From positions 1,026,116 to 1,060,552 of the forward strand of contig BCLD01000001.1 in assembly GCA_001600875.1 (NCBI GenBank): a stretch of 34,437 nucleotides of DNA. Direction: 5' to 3'. The number at the start of each line of letters is the position of its first letter. Position 1 is the stretch's first letter. Both the position numbers and the translations under genes were made by a program. The DNA comes from Solicoccozyma terricola (Eukaryota; Basidiomycota; Tremellomycetes; Filobasidiales; Piskurozymaceae). Positions 23,220 through 33,815 of this stretch are shown here, one piece after another. A model generated the notes under the pieces. That model did not search any database and had not been told where the DNA came from. It saw only the letters and a list, made by a program, of their open reading frames with translations.

Positions 23220-24172
23220 TGTGATAACGAATTCTTATTCGCGGCAAGCTGGAGGTCTGGGGTGAACTTGTAAAGCGCCTCGAGGCAGATCGGAGTGATT
23301 GTGATACTGCAGTTGACGAGTTGGTCAAATAGCTGTTTGAATGGTTTGCCACTGATCTTTGGACCGAAGCCAGACGATGAGCCGGTATTGATGATATGGT
23401 TGACCTCGGCCGCGCCGCGCCCTTGCGACCGATACCATTGATGCTACCCCCTTGAACCAAGTGACCTGCCTCTTCATCGTATTCGTACTTGGTGGGTTTG
23501 AGCTTGATGTCAAAGTGCATTGTAGGCATGACGATATCGACGTTCTCGCTGATGTGCTCAGGGAGGGAGTAGGCCATACCGGACGAGAGGTGAGCGGTGC
23601 CAGTCTCGGCGTGGTGGTACATGTTGTACTCGGTCTTGACTGTATTCATGAGGGAGTCCATCAGCAGACTGGGTTGTACAAGATTGTTCATCAGGCCACT
23701 CACGCAGGGCCTCGGCCTCCTCGGCCTCCTCAAGAAGAGCCTCGAATTCCAACCAGAGCTTGTTTTTGGACTGCTTGATGCGGTCAGAGCCAATTCCGGA
23801 GTGGTATCACAGTATCATCTTCTGGACTGTGGTGAGCAACGCATGGTAAGATACGAGGTATATGCGGGTAGAAGGTCTACACACTCACGCGAACAGGTCT
23901 ACAACCTGCTGAGCGTTCAGGTGCTTGCCCTAGTTCGGACTTGTAGGATCGGCAACATTCATCAAAATGTCGTCCATGTTCTCAATATTGCTTTGCTTGA
24001 GCCCGAATCTCATTGGAATGCGTTGACGACCATCGATCTTCAGCGACTTGACCCGTCCAGATGGGAGGAAGTCGCGCGGTTCGTGCACCACATAATTAGA
24101 TGTAGGGGCAGCGAGGGAGGTCGCTGCAAGAAAGGGAAGAGCAGGGGCAACGAATGCGTAAGAGAACTTCAT
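23220..24172 (-). pseudogene. Decayed sedolisin (S53, tripeptidyl-peptidase type) gene
   Basis: The frame starts MKFSYAFVAPALPFLAATSL at 24172 (signal peptide) and continues into a pro-kumamolisin activation domain: 'IPMRFGLKQSNIENMDDIL', 'ADPTSPN', then 'GKHLNAQQVVDLFA'. The usual Tyr of SPNYGKH is a TAG stop at 23930-23932. The next exon keeps 'HSGIGSDRIKQSKNKLWLEF' but only after a frameshift near 23803. Another frame change occurs near 23410, before 'NTGSSSGFGPKISG' and 'VNCSITITPICLEALYKF', the linker and first lines of the peptidase domain. Recognisable homology ends near 23229. The catalytic Glu/Asp and SGTSAS serine regions are absent downstream, where the next gene already ends its promoter. 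Family knowledge: intact members are secreted acid proteases. I infer a dead relic. Confidence 0.8.
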
Positions 24173-24608
24173 ATTCAGCTCGTGACCATGCCATTGTGTC
24201 TGTGGACCTGGTTGTAGCCCCGGTAGCTTTCGTGGACACACACGATAGAGAGAACCACCATGCAATCTGATCGAGCATTCCCCGATCGCGTCTTCGCGCT
24301 ATTTCAGGTCCAAGTGTAAACAATCAAACGAGGTCAACAACGCAACGCGATCTCCTGCAGGTCACGTCGTTGGTTCATCAAATGTCATCATGGCGATCGT
24401 GAGGTCGTGAGTAACGTGTCGAGATCGTAATACATCATACTACAGTCGAGGAGATAGCGAAGTACGTTGATTGTGACTGAGATAGATTTAGGACTGGAGG
24501 GAGACAGAATGGGAAACGGGAGCACCACCTTGCAGCGGCGGCTTAGTCGTTGAGATTCAGGCAGTCAAGTCGGAATGATGCCGGCTCTGTGCTTGTTCTG
24601 TGCCCTTC
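24173..24608. other. Intergenic region, 436 bp
   Basis: This lies between the start of the sedolisin relic and the stop of the next minus-strand gene. I see no coding frame, repeat or clear motif beyond ordinary promoter-like sequence. Confidence 0.5.
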
Positions 24609-26554
24609 CTAGGGAGTGCTCGGAGGTCGTACGTCATTTGATCGAATCTGTGATTCTGGCGGAGTGTTCGGATCCTGCTGCGATAAACCCTTGCCAGGGA
24701 TCGGGATACCTGCGATAAGGTGACCATTCAGCATAACAGGAGAACATATGAACATCAGCGAAGACCTACCTTGGTTCCAATACCAGCCTGACGTCTTCCA
24801 CCAACGTCTAGCCGCTCGAATCCGTTGCCTGTCATTCGCGATCATTTGCCAGGGCCATACGATGCCGTCCCCAGGACATCCCACGTCGGAAGCACCAGTG
24901 ATTTGATTAACCGGACGAGAGGTACGTGCCGAAGAGTGACCGACATACGCAGCACCACTGTTGCGTTGACCCTGGCCGTCGCCCGCAGGGCCAGGTCCAG
25001 AGCCTTTCCCCTCATATCGCTCCGCACCATCGCCTCGGTCACCCCCTTCTCCATCCCGTTTTCGCTTGCCGTGAGTTTTTTGGTCTGGCACGCCGGTTGC
25101 CGAAGGAGAGTTCGATGCTCCTGGACTCGGAGTTGAAGCCAGCGTAAGCCAATTCTTCAAGATGGGTGACTTGTCAGAGATGGCCTCGTTCATGATACGT
25201 TTGATGAAGAGGAGAGCTTGGAAGAGGACGAACGGTTGGCTGACGACGTAGGGAAGCGCCTTGTAGGACTGTTCCGGGAAATATGGGAAGTGTTGGTTAC
25301 AAAACAAACGCTCTGCGGTTGGTGAAGCTCACGAATCTCCTACGACCGTCGCCTGCCTTCGTCCACCACATCACGTAGAATTTCCAAAGGGACCCCACAG
25401 GAGCCATACCGTAAATCCTCGTCATCATCACCAACTTTTCTTCGCTCAATCCCAATTTGTCGTATCCCGCTTGATCTCCACGCTGGGCTGCAGCACGGAG
25501 TTCTTCCACCAAGACCAGAGTGCTCAGCATTGCGGTAGCCAGCTGGGACCATCCGACTGCGGCAGTTGCTTTGAGCTCGTGATGGAAGAAAGGAAGGCTG
25601 ATGAGAGTGGTCTCATCTGTGCAGTTTTGACAGTCGGATGTTTCAGCATTCGGCGTGGCGGACGATTCGACTCTCTTTCCAGTTCGACCTCGCCACAAGG
25701 CCCGTGGTGGAATGGCAGAAGCCTCTCACCCACCTTGATTCAAGTTGGTAAACATTGACAAGTCGTAGAACACTGCTTGCAGCGACACCTCTCTCCTAAG
25801 TCCTCGGTGGAAAAACTTGAAATCTGTAGTCTCAAAACCGATACTGATGTCTGTCTTCGTTCCCTTGAGGATATTTATACCGAGCTTGCGGACACGGTCT
25901 CGGTCAACGCTGTATTGAGGCCTGACCATAAACAGAATGAGAAGAGCGACTTTTTGGGGGACCAGATGAGGACTCACTGCAGGTTCAACGGCTTCAGAAT
26001 CAAAATGGGGCGGCCATTATATATCTCATTTGCTGTCTTGACAGTTTCTCGGATGATATAATTAAAGATGTCGGTCCATGATGCCTCAGACAAGCGGATC
26101 GCATCGAGTATAGAAAATTCAGGTGCGTAATAGAGAGCGATAGAGGCGAGCCTTGTTTCATGTACAGTGAGATTCTCAAGAGGCGTTGACAGTGTCTGTC
26201 CGTTGAGCCACATTCGGACGGCAGCGGGATCATCCAAGTCGTTCGGGCTGGGGGGAAGCTATTCAAAAACGTTTTGTCGTCAGCATCCTCGACAACATTC
26301 AGGCCCTTCGGACCGCTTTCTCGCTTTTGTTGCGAACCACCCACGTCTGGAAGCGCTGTCACTCCTTCAACTCCGCGCTGCAGTCGGCTCACGGCCTGCT
26401 TATGGAGCGGCGGAAGTGTCCCACTCTGGTAACGATCCAGACCTTCATACTCCTGCAAGTGCGAGAGCGCTTTCGCAAGCGAGAGGGCGGAAGAGGACGG
26501 TCCTGAAGAAGAAGCGCCAGAGGTCCGGGCTGCAGAGGATGAGGAGTTGAGCAT
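24609..26554 (-). CDS. Unrecognised protein with disordered, basic C-terminal half
   Basis: The start at 26554 gives MLNSSSSAARTSGASSSG, a Ser-rich N-terminus. Supported exons: 26297-26554, 25978-26258 and 25734-25921, then one beginning near 25615 (acceptor uncertain) and ending in 'GDGRRRF', then one from 'SYKALPYVVSQPFVLFQAL' to the stop at 24609. The central part is compact ('LNGQTLSTPLENLTVHETRL', 'SWTDIFNYIIRETVKTANEI', 'RPQYSVDRDRVRKLGINIL', 'GTKTDISIGFETTDFKFF', 'MAPVGSLWKFYVMWWTKAGD'). The C-terminal third is low complexity and basic ('THGKRKRDGEGG'), suggesting a nuclear protein. I do not recognise a domain. The gene is divergent from myosin I with a 332-bp shared spacer, so the two may be co-regulated. 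Confidence 0.6.
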
Positions 26555-26886
26555 TCTTAGCGTGGTTGTTGCAAATCCACCGGACCTCCCGGTTGATAGG
26601 TCAGCTGTGCCGGTATGCTGTGCGATTGAACGTCGACGCTGTGAGATGTGTCCCCATGCTGATGCTGATGCAGGACTGGTGCAGGAGGACACCCAGGCAT
26701 GAACGACCTTGACCTCCACTGTGGACTTGGGACTGGGCAGTTGGAAGTCGGCCGATGTATCCCTTTCTCACGGTGGGACAGTCCCACCCAGCGTGATGAC
26801 GACTACCCCCCCAAGTCACCGTTCATCGTTTGACCACCCCAAGTCCATCCCAGTACACCCTAGTCCACACAAGTCCACGTCCCAGA
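26555..26886. promoter_or_regulatory. Shared divergent promoter (unknown gene / myosin I)
   Basis: 332 bp between the two start codons. It contains a perfect inverted repeat at 26772-26788 (8-bp arms GGTGGGAC, one central A). Downstream are several AAGTCC/AAGTCA/TAGTCC copies at about 26811-26880, probably in the myosin leader. No TATA box is visible, consistent with housekeeping expression. Confidence 0.5.
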
Positions 26887-29800
26887 ATGGTGAGTGGCCG
26901 TAGCAAGCCGCCGGTCCGTCAGATCCATCCTAATATCCCCTCGTCCCCGATATCACAGGCGCCATCGAAGAAAGCTGGCAAGAAGTCCGGTGCGAGCGCC
27001 GCACTTCCAGTAGGCGTAGCGGCTCAATCGGGAGGTGCTAAAGGGAAAGGTCAATTTGCCAAGGTGTGTTTGACACTCCTAGGGACTTGAGCTGTCGAAT
27101 AAGGATCTGATACAGTCGGTTTTTCGCGTTGGATATAGGCGGATTGGAAAGACTCGTTTAAGAAAAAGCAAGTCGGCGTTTCGGATATGACTTTGTTGTC
27201 AACGATCTCAAATGAGAGCATCAATGAAAATCTCAAGAAAAGGTTCCAGAATCAAGAGATCTACGTGAGTCATTTTTGCTTCGTCTGATGCAAGGAATGT
27301 GACTTGACGCTTGTGTCCCATCAGACTTATATCGCACATGTTCTAATCTCGGTCAATCCTTTCCGAGGTGAGTTAGGCGGCCGTTTCAGAATCTCATACA
27401 ACACCCGAAGCTCACCTCCAACTACTTCCCACTAGATCTCGGCATCTACACACCCCAAATTCTATCCTCCTACTCTGGTAAAAATCGACTAGAAATGCCA
27501 CCGCACGTCTTCGCCATTGCCGAATCGTCATATTATCAGATGAAAGCGAACAAGGAGAATCAATGTGTTATCATCTCTGGGGAAAGTGGAGCTGGAAAAA
27601 CTGAAGCTGCGAAGAGAATCATGCAGTATATTGCAGCCGTCTCGAGTGGTGGTGGTGGTGGAGCGGGAGGTGGAATTGAGGGAATTAGAGAAATGGTTCT
27701 AGCTACGAATCCATTGTTGGAGAGTTTCGGGTGTGCAAAGACTTTGAGGAATGATAATAGTTCGAGGCATGTGAGTGTGACATTCGCGACCCCGCCCCGG
27801 TGATACATGTGTGCTGAGCTGCTGGATGAATGCAGGGGAAATACCTAGAGATCATGTTCGACGGTCATGGTCAGCCTGTAGGAGCACAAATTACCAATTA
27901 TCTGCTAGAGAAGGTGAGCTACTGCGTTTGTATAGTCGTCGATCAGCTGGCACTGATGGTAGGTCTTACCTAACAGGGTCGTGTAGTTGGTCAAATCAAA
28001 GGCGAGAGGAACTTTCATATCTTTTATCAGTTCACGAAAGGTGCAAATTCCGCACAAAGAGGTGGGATGACATATCGATGATGAATCAACCCCGGTGTGG
28101 CGATGCTGATTGTCTGATGTCTGGTCTTGCACGTATAGAGATGTTTGGACTACAAGGGCCGGAGTCATACCTGTACACCAGCGCGAGTAAGACATTGGAC
28201 GTAGCGAGTATCAACGACGTCACAGACTACGCTGAGACTCAGGTCAGTGACACCAAAGTCTTGACACGAAAGGCTACTCATCTGACATATCGGTCCATCA
28301 TTCACGCTTTGATAGAAAGCCATGCAAGTCATCGGTCTAACAGAGGCCGAGCAGACTTCCATCTTCCGCGTTCTCGCTACCGTTCTCTGGTTAGGAAACG
28401 TGACATTTAAAGAGAAAGACGACGGCAACGCAGACATCGCAGATACAGATGTCACGGACTTTGTGGCTTACCTGATGGAAACGAAGCCAGAGCAGGTGAC
28501 CAAAGTGTTGACGTCGAGGGTTATGGAGACGCAGAGAGGCGGACGGAGAGGTACAGGAGTATTCTCCATATCAGCAGCCTCTTCTTTTCCTTACATGACA
28601 TTGCGTACCTTGCAGGATCAATATACGACGTCCCGCTCAACTCATCTCAAGCGTCCGCGGCTCGTGATGCTCTTGCCAAGGCATTGTGAGTGATTGAAGG
28701 TCGTTCAGCGCGGCACCTGGTGACTAAAGGTTGTTTGCACGAGGCAGGTATAACAATCTCTTCGAATGGATCGTGAGCAGAGTGAACGTATCCATGAAGC
28801 CACGAGGTACGACCGAGCATATCATCGGTGTCTTGGATATCTAGTGAGTTTGCATACGACAGGATACGTGTGATTGAACGCAGACTGACCGCTTGCACGT
28901 CTCAGCGGTTTCGAAATCTTCGAGGTGGGCTGACACGTCCCGGACGTTTTGGGCGTCTGAGGCTGACTTTTCTTGTGTTCTTTTGGTTCTCGCCGACCAT
29001 AGAACAACAGCTTCGAGCAACTATGCATCAACTATGTCAACGAAAAGCTACAGCAGATCTTCATCGAACTTACCTTGAAGACGGAGCAGGAGGAGTACGT
29101 CCGCGAGCAGATCAAGTGGACGCCCATCAAATGTACGCTCGAAATGGATAGAATTTCGAAGTGAAGCAGCTGCTGACGTTAGCGCTACATTACTACAGAC
29201 TTTGACAACGCAGTAGTCTGCCAGCTGATCGAGGAGAAGAGACCCGCAGGCATCTTCGCAACCTTGAACGATGCTGGGGCCACCGCGCACGCAGACCCGT
29301 CAGCTGCTGACAACTCGTTTGTGCAACGACTGTCGATGCTTGGGTCTAACCCGAACTTTGAGACTCGAGGACAGAAGTTTCTAATCCGACACTACGCCGG
29401 TGACGTGATGTACAATGTTCCTGGTATGACCGACAAGAACAAGGACAATCTGTCAAAGGATATCCTAGATCTAGTCGAATCAAGTAAGGATGCGTTCCTG
29501 CACACGCTCTTCCCCGATAAGGTGGACCCATCATCGAAGAAGAGGCCGCCAACTGGTAGTGACAAGATCATAAGCTCAGCAAACGCTCTAGTGGAAAATC
29601 TAAAGAAGTAAGCCTTTCATTTGAGTCGAACAATGACCGAGTGCTCAGTCCTTCTCCGCAGGTCATCTCCCTCATACATCCGGACAATCAAGCCAAACCA
29701 AAACCGATCTCCATCAGAATACGATGACAAAGCCATTCTCCATCAAATTAAATACCTGGGTCTACAGGAGAACATCCGTGTACGACGAGCAGGTTTCGCT

Positions 29801-32188
29801 TACCGAGCAGAATTTGCAAAGATGATTCAGAGGTGAACGATATCGGTCAAACCACTATTCTTTCTACACTGCTGAACACCGCTCGTTGTCTCAGATTCTA
29901 CCTTTTGTCACCTGCTACCTCGTACGCTGGAGACTATATCTGGCAAGGAGACGATCGGTCCGGTTGCGAGCGGATTCTCAAGGACACCGGTATTGCCAAG
30001 GAAGAATGGCAAATGGGTGTCACAAAGGCGTTCATTAAAAACCCTGAGACGGTGAGTGGGCCCAGTCATCTGAAATGACCCTGCAACCAACCAATCTATC
30101 TCGCAGCTCTTTGCCCTTGAGACCATGCGTGATCGCTACTGGCACAATATGGCAGGCCGCATACAGCGTGCCTGGCGATCGCACTGGCGGTACAAGAACG
30201 AACAAGCTTCCAAAATCCAGCGCTTCTGGAAGAATCAGAAAGAGGGCCTGGCATATGCTCGTGCTCGTGATTACGGTCATCAAGTGCTCGCCGGCCGCAA
30301 GGAGCGCCGTCGGTTTAGTTTACTGGGTATGAGGAAATTCATGGGAGACTACCTTGATGTCGGCGGGCGGAGTGCTCAGGGCGAGCTTCTGCGCAATGCG
30401 GCTGGTCTAGCTCGTAGGTTGAAGAGACATGGCTCTGGAAGAATGTTGCCATTGATATATCTGTCCTGTCATCTACACAGCTGGAGAACAGGTTCACTTT
30501 AGCTCGAGAATGGAGATCTTGGTGTCCAAATTTGGTCGCACTAGTAAATTGAGTCCTCGATTCCTCGTAGTCGTGAGTACAGTTCTATTGAAGAAGTAAA
30601 GAGTTCGGTCTTAACTCTCCTTGTGCAATCACAGTCGGATAAGGCAGTATATTTCGTCATCTCCACCTTAAGAGACGGTCGCCTCGTGACTTCCTGCGAG
30701 CGTAAAATCCCTCTGATCACCATTCGCGCTGTCTCTCTGTCAAATTTGCGGGATGATTGGATGGTGAGTGGAAACCGATGCACGTATGTATGTGACACAT
30801 CGGACTGACTTCCTTTCTGCACAGGCTTTGAATGTCAACGTTTGCGAGGAGGGAGACCCTATCATCACCTGTGCATTCAAGACTGAGCTTGTCACGGTCC
30901 TGTTGACATTGACTCGGGCTGCAATCGCTGTCAACATCGGCCCGACGTGAGTGCGCAACCCAGAACCAGGGTTTTGCTCGCAAACTGACTCTTCGTTCTG
31001 CCAGCATTGAGTACAACAAGAAAAAGGACAAGAAGGCCTCTATCAAATTTGTCAAGAACGAGGCTGTTCGAGGGGAGGGGGACTACAAGAGCAGCACTGT
31101 CTCGGTGTCTTCGGGTGAACCTCCTAATAGCAGTAAGTCCCTCCCTCGTCAGCAATGAGACGATTTGCCTCTGATCACGGCGGGCGGTTTCGCAGTATCT
31201 TCACCTATGCCGAAACGGAAGCCGAGACCGGCAAAAACCGCCAAGGCATCGGCATCGGGAGTGAGTGACAGTGTGCCTCGACGCTACTGCTAATTGGCTG
31301 ATATACTCTCCCAATCTCCCAGTCCCGTGGTAGATCTGCCCCTGCTGCTCGAGCTTTGCCCGGTGCTACCAAACCAACTGCTCCAGCTGCCTTCTCGCTA
31401 GCTCCTGCCGCGGTGTCTGCCGCCGGGCCTAAAGCTGGACTCGTCAAATCCTCCGCTGGAGGTGGTCGTGCACCACCCGCGCCACCCCGCGCTGCACCTG
31501 CACCGCCACCGCCAATCGATCCATCGAAAGAGTGGTACAAGGCGTTATATAACTTCACCGGACAGGAGGGCGAGATGAATCTGACAAAGGGCGAGCTAGT
31601 CGAAGTAAAAGAGAAGGATGCAAATGGTGAGCTGTCGTCTTGAGAATATTACGCTTAGCCGGCCGACTCTCATGACTGCGATATCAACAGGCTGGTGGCT
31701 GGTTGTCAAGGGCTCAGCAGAGGGTTGGGCACCGTCGAACTAGTGAGTCGGATTACTGTTATCAATTCTCATCTTCCTCTCTGACTTGCGACATCTCCCA
31801 AAGCCTCAAGCTCCAACCTCCTGTGAAAGCGGCGGCACCTCCTCCACCTCCCCCAGCCCCAGCTCGATTGCCGGTGGCTACTAGGCCGACGGTAAACGGT
31901 TCTACTACTTCTACGCCCAAAGCAGCTCCTCCTGCCGTCAAAGCCAAACCTGCGATCCCAAGCAAGCCTGGAGCGCCAAAGATCCCTGCGAAGCCGACAT
32001 CGCAACCGGTCAGCGGATCGACGACGCCTCACAAAGTCAAGCCGATTGCTAGTAGCGGAGGCGGTCAGCTCGATCTAGCAGCTGCGTGAGTCAAAAACGG
32101 TAACGACCAGACTCGGTCTTCCCACTGCTGATGACCCTCTTCCCACAGTCTGGCGAAACGGATGCAACGACCACCGGAGGACGATTGA
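26887..32188 (+). CDS. MYO1: Class I myosin heavy chain (26 exons)
   Basis: The model has 26 exons, from 26887-26889 and 26959-27063 to 31804-32085 and 32149-32188, totalling 3687 nt (1228 residues). Motor domain: P-loop '[12 protein letters not shown]' (residue ~141), switch I 'NDNSSRHGKYLEI', TEDS-site Ser in 'RRGSIYDV' (~373) where PAK-type kinases activate fungal myosin I, and switch II 'DIYGFEIFENNSF' (~430). Two IQ-like motifs ('[14 protein letters not shown]', '[11 protein letters not shown]') follow at ~737. Then come a TH1 lipid-binding domain, an Ala/Pro-rich TH2, an SH3 domain ('ALYNFTGQ...', 'WWLV', ~1072-1125) and a Pro-rich tail. It drives actin assembly and membrane bending at endocytic patches. 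The start codon is its own exon, chosen because splicing gives [10 protein letters not shown], the usual fungal beginning. The tail ends at 'PPEDD' just before an out-of-frame acidic motif. Confidence 0.95.
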
Positions 32189-32393
32189 TGAAGAATGGGA
32201 TGACATGCGTCAAGGGGACGGTTGTATGAACCACAACATGAATACCAAACATACGTCGTCAAGAATAAATACTACTAACTTGTCCTCGTAAAAGACTACA
32301 TCGAATCGTGAAGGTTTGCACATGCGAACGTTGCAGAAGAACGGGAGTGCGAGAACAGCTACAAAAGTGACCACGGCCGGAGAAAATGTCCAT

Positions 32394-33815
32394 TTAGATC
32401 CACTGAGCCTTGTCCCAAGACGGATCTGAGCGTATACGTCGATCATGGATCAGACAGGATGATCTAGGGGACTTCCGGCCTTAACTCACCTTGCAGGAAC
32501 GCGCACAAAACCTTCGACCCAGTCTAAAAGGAGCTACCGAGTGAGCTTCTTTACCGCAAATCCGGTTCGTAATCCTGCTTACCTGCAACAATGGATGTCC
32601 AGCCACGATCTCCAAGAATCTCTGTAATCCCTGCTGTCTCTTCTCAATTATGTCATCCGTGAAGCGGTTAGTGAACACCTAAATTTGAATGGTATCACCT
32701 TCAGTCAATACCCCCCACAATTCACAGTGAATCTCCCTCTCACCTTCCCAGGAAGAGGCGGAATCGTCACTCTCGTACTCTCCCTCTCCAAAATATCCCG
32801 AAACGCCTCGAAATCGGAATATCTTCGACGAACAGATGAGTTTCTCAATTTGAACGCTGGAATATTGGTCTGTCCTCGAGAAAAAACTCTCCCATCAGCC
32901 GACTTGATATACAATCGGTCTTTCCATACACGATCTCACCTTGCAAACAATTTCGTAATCGGTATACATCTTCCGTCCAACTCCATGCGTCATGGGTTTC
33001 TTGACTTCGATCTCGAGGAATGATTCTGGAACTGCGTACATCTCGTCAAACTGTAAGGAGGTCCGGAAGGAAACATATCAGCGAATGATGTCAAGACGTT
33101 GGCCTTATGCCTTGTGTCTAGATTGAAACCTCACGGTTTGTCCCCTAGCTCCTGGTTTACCCATATCACTGAATGTTCGAGCGAATGGAGAATGGGTGAC
33201 TTGGACTGTTGATCAGAACGATGCGCAAGGCAGTAGGTGTAAACGTGAGCTCGTAGCCGCACCATGACGCCAAGCAAGAGCAAAACCGACCTGGTGGTGA
33301 TTCTGGTCCCGGAACGTAGTATTCCGCTATAGATTGAATGACGTCGTGGAACGGGTTGCAGAGACAACATCTCATCAGAAACTTCCTCTACGAACTGAAA
33401 TGGGAGGGAAACATCGATGGACTCTACACTCACGTTCTGACCTGGCGAAAGGACTCGGTTGAGACGATTGATAGGAAGGTTGGAACGGGTGGCTGCCGTG
33501 TGACTGAGCGGGTGGTTGCTGCACACCCTGCTGCTGCTGCTGCTGCTGATGTTGCGGACCACTATGCAGAGGTGAGCTGGCTTCTGCACCATGACTCGAG
33601 TACCCTTGAGACTGTTGTGATGTCGATTGAGGATAATTGTACTGTCCACCTGGCGGACCTTGTTGTCCAGATACACTGGTATCACCGCCCCATCCAGGCG
33701 AGGAGCCAGTTCGAGAACCAGGAGCACCAGAACCGGCACTGTATGGAGGTTGTTGGCCGTATGGAGAGGACGGATAGCCTGCGGCGGATGGAGGACCCGA
33801 GTTGTATGATTGCAT
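32394..33815 (-). CDS. SNX3: Sorting nexin 3 (PX domain, Grd19-like) with Gln/Pro-rich N-terminus
   Basis: Exons with fixed phases: 33135-33205, 32940-33050, 32744-32869, 32583-32678, 32490-32523 and 32394-32425. The first exon (33815 to about 33442) encodes a Gln/Pro/Ser/Gly-rich leader; its link through a middle exon (about 33291-33385, '[19 protein letters not shown]') is less certain. This model totals 939 nt, 312 residues, against about 160 for animal SNX3. The PX domain is clear: '[15 protein letters not shown]', '[18 protein letters not shown]' (RRYSDF, phosphoinositide site), 'IPPLPGKV', '[20 protein letters not shown]' and 'LCAFLQDPSWD'. Snx3/Grd19 binds PI3P on early endosomes and with retromer returns cargo to the Golgi. 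The compact single-PX layout without a BAR domain supports the call. It converges on myosin I, 205 bp apart. Confidence 0.88.
33510..33555 (-). repeat. CAG/CTG-rich tract encoding poly-Gln in the Snx3 leader
   Basis: Repeated CTG/TTG triplets on the plus strand read as consecutive Gln codons in the first exon of the sorting nexin gene, the type of tract that varies in length between strains. Confidence 0.7.

Noticed and set aside
31762..32032. Gly/Arg-rich minus-strand frames
   Set aside because: They are antisense shadows of the Pro/Ala-rich myosin tail.
33420..33480. Repeated SPFAR in the Snx3 leader and before the PX domain as a tandem duplication
   Set aside because: The DNA around the two copies is not similar enough to support duplication; chance is a sufficient explanation.
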